Below, piece after piece: positions 7,634-16,759 of a DNA stretch of 53,063 nucleotides (its first letter is position 1; the number at the start of each line of letters is the position of its first letter). The position numbers and the translations under genes were made by a program. Under the pieces are notes generated by a model. The model was not told the DNA's origin. It did no database searches and worked only from the letters and a program-made list of their open reading frames with translations. The DNA comes from Paenibacillus sp. MZ04-78.2. GTDB lineage: Bacteria > Bacillota > Bacilli > Paenibacillales > NBRC-103111. Where the stretch lies: NCBI RefSeq assembly GCF_024213375.1, contig NZ_JANAVJ010000037.1:1-53063 (forward strand), given 5' to 3'.

Positions 7634-8248
7634 GTGCGGGATCGTTTAGTCACTCAAGAGTTGGTTCGGTTAATGGAAAAGGACGTCGATACCTATGAGC
7701 ATAGTCTGAGGGTAGGGAAGCTCGCGAAGAGCATGGCGCTGATGATGCGCCTGAACCTTGCGCAGACCCGGCAATTGGTGATCGGATGCTGCTTGCACGA
7801 CATCGGGAAAATCTACATGCCCGACTCGATTTTAAAAAAGGATACGTCGCTTACGGAAAGAGAATGGAGGATGATGAAGCAGCATCCGTTGCTGGGTGCG
7901 GATATATTGAAAATTCATGCGCCGGAGGAGCGGGCGATCATCGACATCGTCGAATTTCACCACGAGCGATGGAACGGAACAGGCTATCCGTACGGCTTAA
8001 ATGGGGTGGACATTCCGGCGTTCGCCAGGATCTGCACCATCATCGATTCCTTCGACAGCATGCTATCCGATCGGCCCTACCGATCAGGGATGTCGCTGGA
8101 GGAAGCAAAGGAAGAGCTGCGTCTGCACAGCGGCACGCAGTTCGATAAGCAGTACGTGGAATTGTTTTTGCAAATGCCGGGCGAGATGCTTCATCGTACT
8201 TACGCAAGATGCGAACGCGTTAATTTTACCGTCCAATCTTCAACATAA
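7634..8248 (+). CDS. HD-GYP-like domain protein
   Basis: 204 residues, essentially one HD-GYP domain. It has HDIGK (metal-binding HD) and HHERWNGTGYP. In active c-di-GMP phosphodiesterases the latter motif is HHExxDGxGYP; here the Asp is Asn, so activity may be changed. No sensor or receiver domain is attached. GTG start follows GAGGAGGGG. No convincing plus-strand promoter is visible between the right inverted repeat and this gene. Confidence 0.85.
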   Translation: MRDRLVTQELVRLMEKDVDTYEHSLRVGKLAKSMALMMRLNLAQTRQLVIGCCLHDIGKIYMPDSILKKDTSLTEREWRMMKQHPLLGADILKIHAPEERAIIDIVEFHHERWNGTGYPYGLNGVDIPAFARICTIIDSFDSMLSDRPYRSGMSLEEAKEELRLHSGTQFDKQYVELFLQMPGEMLHRTYARCERVNFTVQSST

Positions 8249-8283
8249 AAAAGTGAGGTCCACGAAGGGCCTCACTTTTTATT
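8248..8283 (+). terminator. Intrinsic terminator
   Basis: AAAAAGTGAGG pairs with CCTCACTTTTT around a short loop. It lies between convergent genes and can work in both directions. Confidence 0.85.
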
Positions 8284-8298
8284 CAAATGATCCATGTA

Positions 8299-9630
8299 TT
8301 ATGCCGATTGCGATTGTGAATCCGATTGCAGCTTGCGGACGGCGAGCCTTGCGATTCGCAGGTCGTCCGTTTCTTCGATAACAAACTCGAATTCGTTCTG
8401 GTAGACGACGCTCTGTCCATGCTTCGGCGGAAGCTCCACCTGCGAGTACATCCATCCGCCAATCGTGTCGTAGTTCTCAGACTCGATTTCCAGACCGAAC
8501 TGATCGTTCACTTCGTCGATTAACATCAGACCGTCGATGGAGTAGTTGAATTCGTCTTTCTTCTCCACATGCGCCCGCTCATCCGGGTCGAACTCGTCTT
8601 GGATTTCGCCGACGATTTCCTCGAGAATGTCCTCCAGCGTCACCATGCCTGAAGTTCCGCCGTATTCGTCGATTAGCAGGGCAATCTGCACTTTTTTCCT
8701 TTGCATTAGCTTGAGCAGCCTGCTGATCGGCATCGAATCCGGCACTTTGGCGATCGGACGCACGATTGAGCGAAGCTCGGTCAGCGCGCCGTTCAACTTC
8801 ATCAGGTCCTTGATGTGAACGAAGCCGATAATGTTGTCTTTATCCGGATGACAAACAGGATAGCGGGTGCGCATTTCGCGAAGCGCGATTTCCATATTGT
8901 CCTCGAACGGCAGATTGGCGTACAAGCAGGCCATTTCCGTCCGCGGGATCATAATTTCGCGGGCGTTCGTTTCGGTAAATTCGAATATATTGTCAAAAAG
9001 CGTAAGCTCCGTATTGTCGATGAAGCCGCTTTTATGGCTTTCTTTCATTAAGAGACGGATTTCCTCTTCCGTATGGGCCGATTCGTGCTCTGTGGCCGGT
9101 TCGATGCCTGCGCGCTTCAGCATCCAGTTCGATGCGCCGTTCAGCATCCAGATGAAAGGGTACATCAGCTTGTAGAACATGATCACCGGCAGCGCGGACC
9201 AAAGCGTCACGTTCTCCGACTTACGGATCGCGTATGTCTTCGGGAACTGCTCCCCGAGCGTAATATGCAGCGTGGTAATGAGCGAGAAAGCTACTAAGAA
9301 GGAGATCGTATGAATAACGACGGGGCTTAAGCCGAACCAATCTGCAAGGATCGGTTTGAGAAAAGCGGCGATGGCCGGTTCTCCGACCCAGCCGAGTCCC
9401 AGCGACGCAAGCGTAATGCCGAGCTGGCAGGCGGATAAATAAGAGTTCAGGTTGCCCGCAATTTTTTGCGCGAACCGCGCGCTCACATTGCCGCTTTGGG
9501 CGAGCGTATCAATGCGGCTGTTTCTTACTTTGACCATGGCGAACTCCGCGGCGACGAAAAAGCCGTTCAGCAGCACCAAGACGATAATGAGAACCACGTT
9601 AAACAATAAAGGTAACGGGTCACTACTCAA
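8299..9630 (-). CDS. CNNM/CorC-family transporter (DUF21 + CBS pair + CorC_HlyC)
   Basis: 443 residues. DUF21 membrane domain (about 1-200, with NGFFVAAEFA and TLHITLGEQFPK), a CBS pair (about 215-340, ending LIDEYGGTSG and EDILEEIVGEI) and a C-terminal CorC_HlyC domain. Members such as MpfA and human CNNMs export or regulate magnesium; older names call them hemolysins. TTG at 9630 is the likely start, with AGGGG upstream. The leader contains overlapping hairpins that can cover this ribosome binding site. Confidence 0.87.
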   Translation of the reverse strand: MSSDPLPLLFNVVLIIVLVLLNGFFVAAEFAMVKVRNSRIDTLAQSGNVSARFAQKIAGNLNSYLSACQLGITLASLGLGWVGEPAIAAFLKPILADWFGLSPVVIHTISFLVAFSLITTLHITLGEQFPKTYAIRKSENVTLWSALPVIMFYKLMYPFIWMLNGASNWMLKRAGIEPATEHESAHTEEEIRLLMKESHKSGFIDNTELTLFDNIFEFTETNAREIMIPRTEMACLYANLPFEDNMEIALREMRTRYPVCHPDKDNIIGFVHIKDLMKLNGALTELRSIVRPIAKVPDSMPISRLLKLMQRKKVQIALLIDEYGGTSGMVTLEDILEEIVGEIQDEFDPDERAHVEKKDEFNYSIDGLMLIDEVNDQFGLEIESENYDTIGGWMYSQVELPPKHGQSVVYQNEFEFVIEETDDLRIARLAVRKLQSDSQSQSA

Positions 9631-9634
9631 TCAT

Positions 9635-9675
9635 TCCCTATCCCCTGCGTGAGGTGGATAGGTACACCTCCCTTA
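9635..9675 (-). promoter_or_regulatory. Overlapping hairpins at the ribosome binding site
   Basis: In the minus-strand leader, GAGGTG can pair with CACCTC, while CCTATCC can pair with GGATAGG, which includes the ribosome binding site of the CNNM gene. The two helices share nucleotides and so exclude each other. No known riboswitch class is recognised. Confidence 0.4.
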
Positions 9676-9717
9676 GACGTTCAAATAATAGACAAAAATA
9701 AAGATGGCTTCTAATCC

Positions 9718-9747
9718 ATTATACTCGGAACGCATACCGGCGCTCAA
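9718..9747 (-). promoter_or_regulatory. Promoter of the CNNM/CorC gene
   Basis: On the minus strand: TTGAGC (9742-9747), an 18-bp spacer, TATAAT (9718-9723). The stretch from here to about 10050 holds nothing else I can support. Confidence 0.6.
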
Positions 9748-10059
9748 ACGGCGAGTGGGGCACTCCGGGGTATGCACGGGGTGTGCGGACTCCGAATCGC
9801 GAGGTATTAACGAAAATCCCCCGATTTTCTGCGAATTTGTTCATTTTCGTGCGAAAATGACGAAAACACGGTTGATTTTTAAATTCAAACGGATGTCCGG
9901 GTTGACATCGGGGACGGGCTATGGTAAATTTATTCGATATTCGCAAGAATATACTTAAACCCTCATACAACCCCTATACGGAAGATTTTCCTCGAGAAAG
10001 CAGCGTTATTTCCGCACATGTTTAATCGTTCATTCAAGGAACTCCCATGATTAGGAATT

Positions 10060-10255
10060 GTTGTAACACTGATTCACACTGGCGCGGTCTTCGGAGCCGC
10101 AAGGATGGAAGAGAGGCAGGGCTTTCATTGTTTTGGTATGCGCAGCATCATGTACAGAAATTGGTTTTGCTTTGGGGTAAAGAAGGGTAACCAGTGTTTT
10201 TAAACGGCCAAAAAAGGCTCGGTCAGGGACAGATCCGCTGACGGAGCCTTTTTTG
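10060..10255 (+). ncRNA. Structured RNA candidate ending in an intrinsic terminator
   Basis: AACACTG (about 10065-10071) and ACACTGG (about 10075-10081) can each pair with the single segment CCAGTGTT near 10191-10198. A GCGG-TTCG-CCGC-type hairpin lies inside. A strong terminator (10210-10254) follows directly. The alternative closing helices resemble a leader RNA or riboswitch for the gene at 10361, or a free small RNA. No known family matched by eye. Confidence 0.35.
10210..10254 (+). terminator. Strong intrinsic terminator upstream of the GGCT-like gene
   Basis: AAAAAAGGCTC...GTCAG pairs with CTGAC...GAGCCTTTTTT. No plus-strand protein gene precedes it, so it marks the end of a non-coding transcript or an attenuator. 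Confidence 0.8.
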
Positions 10256-10360
10256 CGTGCCGCGCAGCTGTTGATTACCGGGTTAATTTCCGTTCCTAAC
10301 ATATTTCTAACAGTTTTCCCCTATAGTTAGGCTCAAACGGCATTTCAGAGAAAAGAGGCT

Positions 10361-10729
10361 ATGGAATTGAATCTGTTCGTGTATGACGTCGTTTCCTTGA
10401 ATCACAAAGACAACCCGTTTATTTCCAGACATTCTCGGCTTCTGAGCGACGAGGCCTGGGTAAGAGGCGTTCTGTACGATACCGGACTCGGTTTTCCCGC
10501 ATTAACCTCCGGGGAAGACAAGGTCAGCGGCAAGCTGCTGGCGATGGGAGATGTCGCGATTGAAACCGTTCGGGAATTGGCGTCGAACTTTAACCGGATG
10601 AACCCGCCGTACCGCTTCGAGCTGAAGTCCGTGCAAGTGTTTGCGGGAGCGGCAACCTACGAGGCATTTGCTTATATGTATGCCTCAGGCCATGGCTTGA
10701 CGCGGATTGAGAGCGGGATCTGGCTGTAG
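10361..10729 (+). CDS. Gamma-glutamylcyclotransferase-like (AIG2-type) protein
   Basis: 122 residues. FVYDVVS at the start, GVLYDTGLGFPAL in the middle and a late FELKSVQVFAG...AFAYMYA follow the strand order of the GGCT/AIG2 fold. The usual YGTLR substrate-binding loop is replaced by YDVVSLN, and the expected catalytic Glu is not obvious. It may therefore be a divergent or inactive member. The Shine-Dalgarno sequence is very close to the ATG, so the TTG at 10367 is a possible start. Confidence 0.6.
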   Translation: MELNLFVYDVVSLNHKDNPFISRHSRLLSDEAWVRGVLYDTGLGFPALTSGEDKVSGKLLAMGDVAIETVRELASNFNRMNPPYRFELKSVQVFAGAATYEAFAYMYASGHGLTRIESGIWL

Positions 10730-10879
10730 TCGGGAACGGAGTGCCGAGAAAAAGCTCACGATTTTTGAAAAACTAAGAAATAGTGAGATTTGTAGAGATT
10801 GGAAAAGAACGATATCAGAGAAAGCGCTCTTAATTGCCCGATCTTCCCTTTTTTAGCTCCAGAACCATTCCCGCTGTTC

Positions 10880-10908
10880 TTTACAGTTGGTTTCGACAAG
10901 CGTAATAT
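10880..10908 (+). promoter_or_regulatory. Promoter of the riboswitch-kdp transcript
   Basis: TTTACA (10880-10885), a 17-bp spacer, TAATAT (10903-10908). Expected start near 10915, about 25 bp before the first aptamer. Confidence 0.6.
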
Positions 10909-10939
10909 TCAATTCATAAATTGACAGTTTCCAAATTCT

Positions 10940-11120
10940 TATCGCTTAATTTCCGCCATCGTGCGGAAAGCGGGGGAACCACAAGGGAAGCCTGCGCTGC
11001 CGGTGTGAGAGCCGAAAGCCATGCGTCCCCGGGGTGAATCCTCATCGTGCATGTGAAACATGCACTGGGGTAGGGCGACTCTCACCGCCCGAATCCGTCA
11101 GCTAACCTCGTCAGCGTTGG
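10940..11120 (+). promoter_or_regulatory. c-di-AMP riboswitch 1 (ydaO/yuaA type)
   Basis: Contains the conserved aptamer blocks in order: GCGGGGGAACC, CCCGGGGTGAATC, GGGTAGGGCGACTCTC, then CCGAATCCGTCAGC and TAACCTCGTCAGCG. The closing helix P1 is CGCT (10943-10946) with AGCG (11113-11116). This class binds c-di-AMP and normally turns expression off by favouring a terminator; one follows at 11198-11230. Confidence 0.93.
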
Positions 11121-11197
11121 ATCGAACAGCCGTTTAGCGGCCGGCCGCGGCCTTTGTTCGAATGGAGAGAGGATGATGAAGCTTGTGATCGTATAGC

Positions 11198-11230
11198 GAC
11201 CACAGGGCTCCTGCCTCTGTGGTTTTTTAT
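11198..11230 (+). terminator. Expression-platform terminator of riboswitch 1
   Basis: ACCACAG pairs with CTGTGGT around a GC-rich loop, followed by TTTTTT. Confidence 0.85.
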
Positions 11231-11301
11231 TGTCTTTTTTGGAAAAACGGAACACCAGTTCTATTCGAGAAAATATAAAAATGCAGCCATTCCATGCAGT
11301 A

Positions 11302-11468
11302 TATCGCTGAATTCCCGGCTCGCCGGGAAGCGGGGGAACCAACGGGACAGGACGGCGCGTTAGATGCGCGGATCGGTCCCCGGGGTGAATCTCTTCGTGC
11401 TTGCCTTGCAAGCGCTGGGGTAGGGCGACTCTCACGCCCGAATCCGACAGCTAACCTCGTAAGCGTAC
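11302..11468 (+). promoter_or_regulatory. c-di-AMP riboswitch 2 (ydaO/yuaA type)
   Basis: A second complete aptamer with the same blocks (GCGGGGGAACC, CCCGGGGTGAATC, GGGTAGGGCGACTCTC, CCGAATCCGACAGC, TAACCTCGTAAGCG). P1 is CGCT (11305-11308) with AGCG (11462-11465). The variable stem sequences differ from copy 1, so this is not a very recent duplication. No promoter is obvious between the copies. Confidence 0.93.
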
Positions 11469-11502
11469 AGAGAGAGGCAACGATTGTCGTGAGCTCATAA
11501 GA

Positions 11503-11570
11503 CACGGTTTGTTTCACCGTGCCTGGAAGCCGCGGGAAGAGTCACCTCTTGCCCCAGGCTTCTTTTTTGT
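11503..11570 (+). terminator. Expression-platform terminator of riboswitch 2
   Basis: A small hairpin CACGGT/ACCGTG (11503-11521) is followed by the main stem GCCTGG (11521-11526) with CCAGGC (11554-11559), an inner GGGAAGAG/CTCTTGCCC helix, and a T-run at 11560-11568. Confidence 0.85.
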
Positions 11571-11611
11571 TGCCTTTTCTCCTGGAGTGAACAGGAGGAG
11601 AACGAATAATA

Positions 11612-12025
11612 ATGACCATCGTATCATCGGGCTATATTTTGGTGTCCGCGCCGAATAAGGCGGGAGAAAACTTTATTCGCGAGCTGCAAAGACGGCAGTT
11701 TCGCCTGGCGGCCATTGTCAACAGCAAGACAGAGCATAAGAGGCTGGCCGGGCTTGGCGTCGGGAACGTGGTGACGATCGACACGTCGGGCTGCGAATCC
11801 TGGGCCGTGCCCCAGTTTGCGGTCAGCCGAGTGTATTTATTCGAGAAAAGCCTGAACTTGTCGTGCCGGTACATTCAAATTTGCCGGACGTGGACGAACG
11901 GGCCGATTTATCTGATTACGAGCAATCCAAGCCCCCGGCTCGTGTATAAGGGGCTTGGCGCGCATCATGTCATTTATACGAACGGCGACGATATCGGATT
12001 TTTGATCGACGGTCATTTGGAGTAA
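11612..12025 (+). CDS. Unrecognised kdp-operon protein, 137 residues
   Basis: First gene behind the riboswitches. Not recognised by name. The start GYILVSAPNKAGENFIREL, followed by FRLAAIVNS, looks like a beta-alpha-beta unit of a Rossmann-like fold without a clear glycine-rich nucleotide loop. There are cysteines in the middle (SGCESW, LSCRYIQICR) and an acidic C-terminus. No signal peptide or membrane helix. AGGAGGAGAACG precedes the ATG. Its position suggests a role in regulating or assembling the Kdp pump. Confidence 0.75.
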   Translation: MTIVSSGYILVSAPNKAGENFIRELQRRQFRLAAIVNSKTEHKRLAGLGVGNVVTIDTSGCESWAVPQFAVSRVYLFEKSLNLSCRYIQICRTWTNGPIYLITSNPSPRLVYKGLGAHHVIYTNGDDIGFLIDGHLE

Positions 12026-12059
12026 ACGGGCGCAATCGCTCGGAAGGAGGCGTTGGAAA

Positions 12060-12170
12060 GTGGCGGACTTGTACATGGCATTGCTGTTGGCGGGAACCTA
12101 CGTATTGTTCTGGGGCTTTCTGACCTGGTGCGGCCGGGTAACCGAGGAATCGGGAGGGGACGAACGATGA
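12060..12170 (+). CDS. Small membrane peptide overlapping kdpF, 36 residues
   Basis: GTG start (12060) with GGAAGGAGG 9 nt upstream. The product, MADLYMALLLAGTYVLFWGF and then LTWCGRVTEESGGDER, has one membrane helix and a charged tail. Its stop overlaps the kdpF start (ATGA at 12167-12170), which predicts translational coupling. It is probably a second small Kdp-associated subunit or a leader; there is no family assignment. Confidence 0.65.
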   Translation: MADLYMALLLAGTYVLFWGFLTWCGRVTEESGGDER

Positions 12171-12244
12171 TCGTCATCGGGGGAATGATTTTATTCGTAT
12201 TCATCTATTTGGCGTATGCCTTGATTCATCCGGAGAAGTTTTAA
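12167..12244 (+). CDS. kdpF: KdpF, small subunit of the Kdp potassium pump
   Basis: 25 residues: one hydrophobic helix with the end LAYALIHPEKF. This matches the size and the terminal (L/I)xxPEKF pattern of KdpF, which stabilises the KdpFABC complex in the membrane. It lies directly before kdpA. The ATG at 12167 is inside the ATGA overlap with the preceding small gene. Confidence 0.85.
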   Translation: MIVIGGMILFVFIYLAYALIHPEKF

Positions 12245-12286
12245 CGATCCGGATTCGGCTTGTTTACTAAAGGAGGTTTGAACCCC

Positions 12287-13966
12287 GTGGGTATTTTGCA
12301 AATGGCCGTTGTCATAGGGATTCTGGTGCTGCTCGTGAAGCCGCTCGGCACTTATTTATATCATGTCTTTTCCGGCGAGGCTAATCATACGGACCGCTTA
12401 TTCGGATGGGCGGAGCGGCCGATCTTCAAGCTGATCGGACTGCGCGAACGCAAGGGGATGACATGGAAAACGTACGGACTCAGCTTTATCGTCACCAACC
12501 TTGTGCTGGTGGCCTTCGGCTACTTGCTGTTAAGACTGCAAAAGCTGCTGCCGCTCAATCCGAACGGCATCGACAATATGGAGCAGACCTTGTCGTTCAA
12601 TACGATCATCAGCTTCATGACGAATACGAACCTGCAGCATTACAGCGGGGAGTCGGGACTTTCTTATTTGTCGCAAATGGCTGTGATCACCATGATGATG
12701 TTTACTTCTGCGGCGACGGGGCTGTGCGTGGCGATCGCCTTTATCCGCGGCGTTACAACCAAGGGCAAGACGCTGGGCAACTTCTACGAGGATTTTGTCA
12801 AAGCGCACACCCGTGTGTTTCTGCCGCTGGCTTTCGTGGTCACGCTGGCGCTGGTAGCCTTGCACGTGCCGCAGACGCTGCAGCCGACTATCGCCGTGCA
12901 GACGCTTGAAGGGGCGGAGCAGCAGATTGCGATCGGACCGGTCGCGTCATTGGAATCGATCAAGCACTTAGGGACGAACGGAGGAGGCTTCTTCGGCGTC
13001 AATTCGTCGCACCCGTTCGAGAACCCGAATCCGCTGACGAACGTGATCGAGATGCTGTCCATGTGGTGCTTGTCGGCGGCGCTGCCGTACACGTACGGGT
13101 TGTTCGCGAAAAACCGGAAGCAGGGCTGGGTTATTTTCTCCGCGATGCTCATTTTGTTCGTGCTGTTCCTGGCGCTCGTCTACACGTCCGAGTTAAACGG
13201 CAACCCGGCGTTGAACAAGCTGGGCATGGACGCTTCCCAAGGCAGCATGGAAGGCAAAGAGGTGCGCTTCGGCATCCCGATGTCGGCCTTGTTTACGACC
13301 GTGACGACGGCGGCGACGACCGGTTCGGTCAACAACATGCACGATACGCTGACGCCGCTCGGAGGCATTACGCCGCTCGCGCTGATGATGCTGAACTGCG
13401 TGTTCGGCGGCAAAGGCGTCGGACTCGTCAATATGCTGATGTACGCCATTCTGGGCGTGTTCCTTGCAGGTCTGATGGTCGGACGAACCCCGGAATTTCT
13501 GGGGCGGAAGATCGAGGCCCGCGAGATGAAATTGATCGCCATTGCGATTTTGGCGCATCCGTTTATTATTTTGGCGCCGACGGCAATTGCGCTTGCGACC
13601 GAGCTGGGCAAAGCGGCGATCACGAATCCGTCGTTCCACGGCATCTCGCAGGTGCTGTACGAATATACGTCGGCGGCGGCCAATAACGGCTCCGGCTTCG
13701 AGGGTCTGGGCGACAATACGCCGTTCTGGAACATTACGACGGGCCTTGTGATGCTGTTCGGGCGCTATATCTCGATGATTGCGCTGCTGGCTGTGGCCGG
13801 TTCGCTCAACCGCAAGCAGTGGGTGCCGGAGACGGTCGGCACGTTCCGTACGGACAACGGTTTGTTCGTCGGCATTCTCGTCGGAACAGTGCTCATTATC
13901 GGGGCGCTGACGTTCCTGCCGGCCATCGTGCTTGGGCCTGTGGCCGAGCATTTGACGCTGCGCTAA
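12287..13966 (+). CDS. kdpA: Potassium-transporting ATPase subunit KdpA
   Basis: 559 residues, usual length for the channel-like potassium-binding subunit with about ten membrane helices. Typical stretches are [29 protein letters not shown] (pore-loop region) and [18 protein letters not shown] at 12287 is the start: AAAGGAGG at 12269-12276 lies 10 nt upstream and would be inside the protein if the TTG at 12260 were used. Works with KdpB in high-affinity potassium uptake. Confidence 0.97.
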   Translation: MGILQMAVVIGILVLLVKPLGTYLYHVFSGEANHTDRLFGWAERPIFKLIGLRERKGMTWKTYGLSFIVTNLVLVAFGYLLLRLQKLLPLNPNGIDNMEQTLSFNTIISFMTNTNLQHYSGESGLSYLSQMAVITMMMFTSAATGLCVAIAFIRGVTTKGKTLGNFYEDFVKAHTRVFLPLAFVVTLALVALHVPQTLQPTIAVQTLEGAEQQIAIGPVASLESIKHLGTNGGGFFGVNSSHPFENPNPLTNVIEMLSMWCLSAALPYTYGLFAKNRKQGWVIFSAMLILFVLFLALVYTSELNGNPALNKLGMDASQGSMEGKEVRFGIPMSALFTTVTTAATTGSVNNMHDTLTPLGGITPLALMMLNCVFGGKGVGLVNMLMYAILGVFLAGLMVGRTPEFLGRKIEAREMKLIAIAILAHPFIILAPTAIALATELGKAAITNPSFHGISQVLYEYTSAAANNGSGFEGLGDNTPFWNITTGLVMLFGRYISMIALLAVAGSLNRKQWVPETVGTFRTDNGLFVGILVGTVLIIGALTFLPAIVLGPVAEHLTLR

Positions 13967-14000
13967 ACGTGAAGATCGCGAAGGAAGAGGGGAGTTACCC

Positions 14001-16031
14001 ATGAGTTCGAATCGAAAAAGCATGCTGTCCGGGCCGATCGTCCGGAATGCGATAAAAGAAAGCTTCGTGAAGCTGAATCCGGTCACGATGATGAAAAATC
14101 CGGTGATGTTCGTGGTCGAGGTAGGCACGTTCGTCGTGCTGCTAATGACGCTGCTGCCGGGGTATTTCGGAACGGAAAAGAGCGTCGGCTTCAACTTCAC
14201 CGTATTTGTCATCCTGCTGTTCACGGTGCTGTTCGCGAACTTCGCGGAGGCGCTCGCCGAAGGGCGCGGGAAGGCGCAGGCCGACTCGCTGAAAAAATCG
14301 AAGAAGGAAATTACCGCGAATAAAGTGACGGGAGCCGGTGTGAAGCAGGTTCCCTCCACCGAGCTGCGGAAGGGCGATATCGTCATCGTATCCCAAGGCG
14401 AAATGATTCCCGGCGACGGCGAAGTGATCGAAGGGCTGGCGTCCGTGGACGAATCTGCGATTACGGGGGAATCCGCTCCGGTCATTAAAGAAGCCGGAGG
14501 CGACTTTAGCTCGGTGACCGGGGGGACCCGGGTGGTAAGCGACAAGATCCGAGTACGCATTACGAGCGATCCCGGCGAATCGTTCATCGACCGGATGATC
14601 TCTTTGGTCGAAGGCGCGAAGCGGCAGAAGACGCCGAACGAAATTGCGCTGAACACGCTGCTCACCAGCTTGACGCTCATTTTTATGATCGTCGTCGTCA
14701 CGCTCGCTCCGATTGCCCGTTACTTAGAGATCGAGCTGCAAATCCCGGTGCTGATCGCCCTGCTGGTATGCTTGATTCCGACGACGATCGGCGGTTTGTT
14801 GTCAGCGATCGGAATCGCCGGGATGGACCGGGTGACCCAGTTCAACGTATTGGCGATGTCGGGGAAAGCCGTCGAAGCGTCCGGCGACATCAACACGATG
14901 ATTCTCGACAAAACGGGCACGATTACGTTCGGGAACCGGATGGCGAGCGAGTTTGTACCGGTTGGCTCGGCGGATTCCGATACGGTGGCGAAGTGGTCTG
15001 CGATCAGCTCGGTCAAGGACGAGACGCCGGAAGGCCGCTCCGTGCTGGAGCTGATGAAAAAGCACAACTTTTCGTTCGACCAAGCTCTCGCCGAAGGCGG
15101 CGAATTTATCGAATTCAAGGCCGAGACCCGGATGAGCGGCATCGATCTGACGGACGGCCGCCAGGTGCGCAAAGGCGCCGTGGATGCGGTGAAGAAGTGG
15201 GTGCAGGCGCAGGGCGGCGTCATCCCGTCCGATTTGGAAGCTGAGGGCAATAAGATTGCCTCGGAAGGCGGCACGCCGCTGGCGGTGGCCGTAGACCGCG
15301 AAATATTCGGCTTGATTTATTTAAAGGATACCGTCAAGCCCGGCATGCGGGAACGGTTCGAACAGCTGCGCAAGATGGGCATCAAGACGATCATGTGTAC
15401 GGGCGACAACCCGCTGACGGCCGCAACGATTGCCCGGGAGGCTGGGGTGGACGATTTTATCGCGGAGAGCAAGCCGGAGGACAAAATCGCCGTCATCCGG
15501 CGCGAACAGGCCGAAGGCAAGCTGGTGGCGATGACCGGCGACGGGACGAACGACGCCCCGGCGCTGGCGCAAGCCGACGTGGGCCTCGCGATGAACAGCG
15601 GGACGGTGGCGGCGAAGGAGGCGGCCAACATGGTCGATCTCGATTCCGACCCGTCCAAAATCATCGAAGTCGTGGCGATCGGCAAGCAGCTTCTGATGAC
15701 CCGCGGCGCGCTGACGACGTTCAGTATCGCCAATGACGTGGCAAAATATTTTGCCATCATCCCGGCGATGTTCACGCTGGCGATTCCGGAGATGGAAGCC
15801 CTGAACATCATGAAGCTCGGCTCGCCGATGTCGGCGATTCTCTCGGCGCTTGTTTTCAACGCGATCATCATCCCGCTGCTGATTCCGCTGGCGATGAAAG
15901 GCGTGACCTACAAGCCGATGAGCTCGACGCAGCTGCTGCGCCGTAATTTGCTCCTGTACGGGCTGGGCGGGGTATTGGTGCCGTTCGTTGGCATCAAACT
16001 GATCGATCTGGCGGTTCACCTGTGGATTTGA
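14001..16031 (+). CDS. kdpB: Potassium-transporting ATPase ATP-binding subunit KdpB
   Basis: 676 residues, a P-type ATPase of the KdpB group. It shows ITGESAPV (actuator TGES loop), ILDKTGTIT with the phosphorylated Asp at about residue 303, and [12 protein letters not shown] (hinge). It hydrolyses ATP to drive uptake of potassium bound by KdpA. A GAGGGGAG ribosome binding site precedes the ATG. It follows kdpA by 34 bp. Confidence 0.98.
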   Translation: MSSNRKSMLSGPIVRNAIKESFVKLNPVTMMKNPVMFVVEVGTFVVLLMTLLPGYFGTEKSVGFNFTVFVILLFTVLFANFAEALAEGRGKAQADSLKKSKKEITANKVTGAGVKQVPSTELRKGDIVIVSQGEMIPGDGEVIEGLASVDESAITGESAPVIKEAGGDFSSVTGGTRVVSDKIRVRITSDPGESFIDRMISLVEGAKRQKTPNEIALNTLLTSLTLIFMIVVVTLAPIARYLEIELQIPVLIALLVCLIPTTIGGLLSAIGIAGMDRVTQFNVLAMSGKAVEASGDINTMILDKTGTITFGNRMASEFVPVGSADSDTVAKWSAISSVKDETPEGRSVLELMKKHNFSFDQALAEGGEFIEFKAETRMSGIDLTDGRQVRKGAVDAVKKWVQAQGGVIPSDLEAEGNKIASEGGTPLAVAVDREIFGLIYLKDTVKPGMRERFEQLRKMGIKTIMCTGDNPLTAATIAREAGVDDFIAESKPEDKIAVIRREQAEGKLVAMTGDGTNDAPALAQADVGLAMNSGTVAAKEAANMVDLDSDPSKIIEVVAIGKQLLMTRGALTTFSIANDVAKYFAIIPAMFTLAIPEMEALNIMKLGSPMSAILSALVFNAIIIPLLIPLAMKGVTYKPMSSTQLLRRNLLLYGLGGVLVPFVGIKLIDLAVHLWI

Positions 16032-16123
16032 CGGGCGAAGACTTGCGTCCATGTTTTCACGGAAACAAGATTTGTAGAGAAAACAAGTTGGAGATATGAT
16101 ATATAGAAAGGGAATGATTCCTT

Positions 16124-16738
16124 ATGGTAAGCCGCACCAATCATGAAGGGGCCGAGACGGCCCGCTTCTCGCTTAGTATTGCCGTACGCGCGTCGATCGT
16201 GTTTATCGTCGTTTGCGGTCTGATTTACCCGCTCGTCTCGACCGGAATCGCGCAGGTGATTTTCCCGGCTCAGGCGAACGGCAGCCTGATTCAAGACCGC
16301 AGCGGCGTCGTAGTCGGCTCCGAGCTGATCGGGCAGAAATTCAGCGATCCAAAATATTTCCAGGGGCGCGTATCGAGTATAGATTATAAAGCCGATGCCT
16401 CGGGCTCGACTAACTATGCGCCGTCGAACCCCGAGCTGCTGAAGCGGACGCAGCAATCGATCGAGGCCTGGAAGACGGCCAATCCAGGCGTGCCGGTCAG
16501 CGAAGTTCCGATCGACCTGCTGACCAACTCCGGCTCGGGTCTTGATCCGCACATTTCCCCAAAGGCAGCCGAGGCGCAAGTGCCGCGGATCAGCAAGCTG
16601 ACGGGGATGGCCGAAGTGGACCTCGGACAACTGGTGGAGCGCCAGACGGAGGGGCGGGATCTCGGCGTATTCGGCGAGCCCCGTGTCAACGTGCTAAAGC
16701 TGAATCTGGCGCTTACCGAAATGATGACGAAAAAGTAG
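16124..16738 (+). CDS. kdpC: Potassium-transporting ATPase subunit KdpC
   Basis: 204 residues with one N-terminal membrane helix (about 25-45, [20 protein letters not shown]) and an extracytoplasmic domain containing [15 protein letters not shown] and [11 protein letters not shown], both KdpC hallmarks. It stabilises the complex and aids potassium binding. About 90 bp separate it from kdpB, a wider gap than elsewhere in the operon, without a terminator. Confidence 0.96.
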   Translation: MVSRTNHEGAETARFSLSIAVRASIVFIVVCGLIYPLVSTGIAQVIFPAQANGSLIQDRSGVVVGSELIGQKFSDPKYFQGRVSSIDYKADASGSTNYAPSNPELLKRTQQSIEAWKTANPGVPVSEVPIDLLTNSGSGLDPHISPKAAEAQVPRISKLTGMAEVDLGQLVERQTEGRDLGVFGEPRVNVLKLNLALTEMMTKK

Positions 16739-16759
16739 TGTAAAAGGAGCTGTTGTGTC

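Noticed and set aside
9704..9970. Overlapping 80-codon frames on both strands in the interval before the CNNM gene
   Set aside because: No ribosome binding sites, no domains, and they overlap the predicted CNNM promoter.
10060..10255. c-di-GMP, guanidine, SAM or TPP riboswitch
   Set aside because: None of the conserved core sequences of these classes is present, so only a generic structured-RNA candidate is reported.
11138..11155. GC-rich palindromic stretch after riboswitch 1
   Set aside because: The short GGCCGGCCGCGGCC run is low in information and lies in the expression platform; no separate function can be supported.
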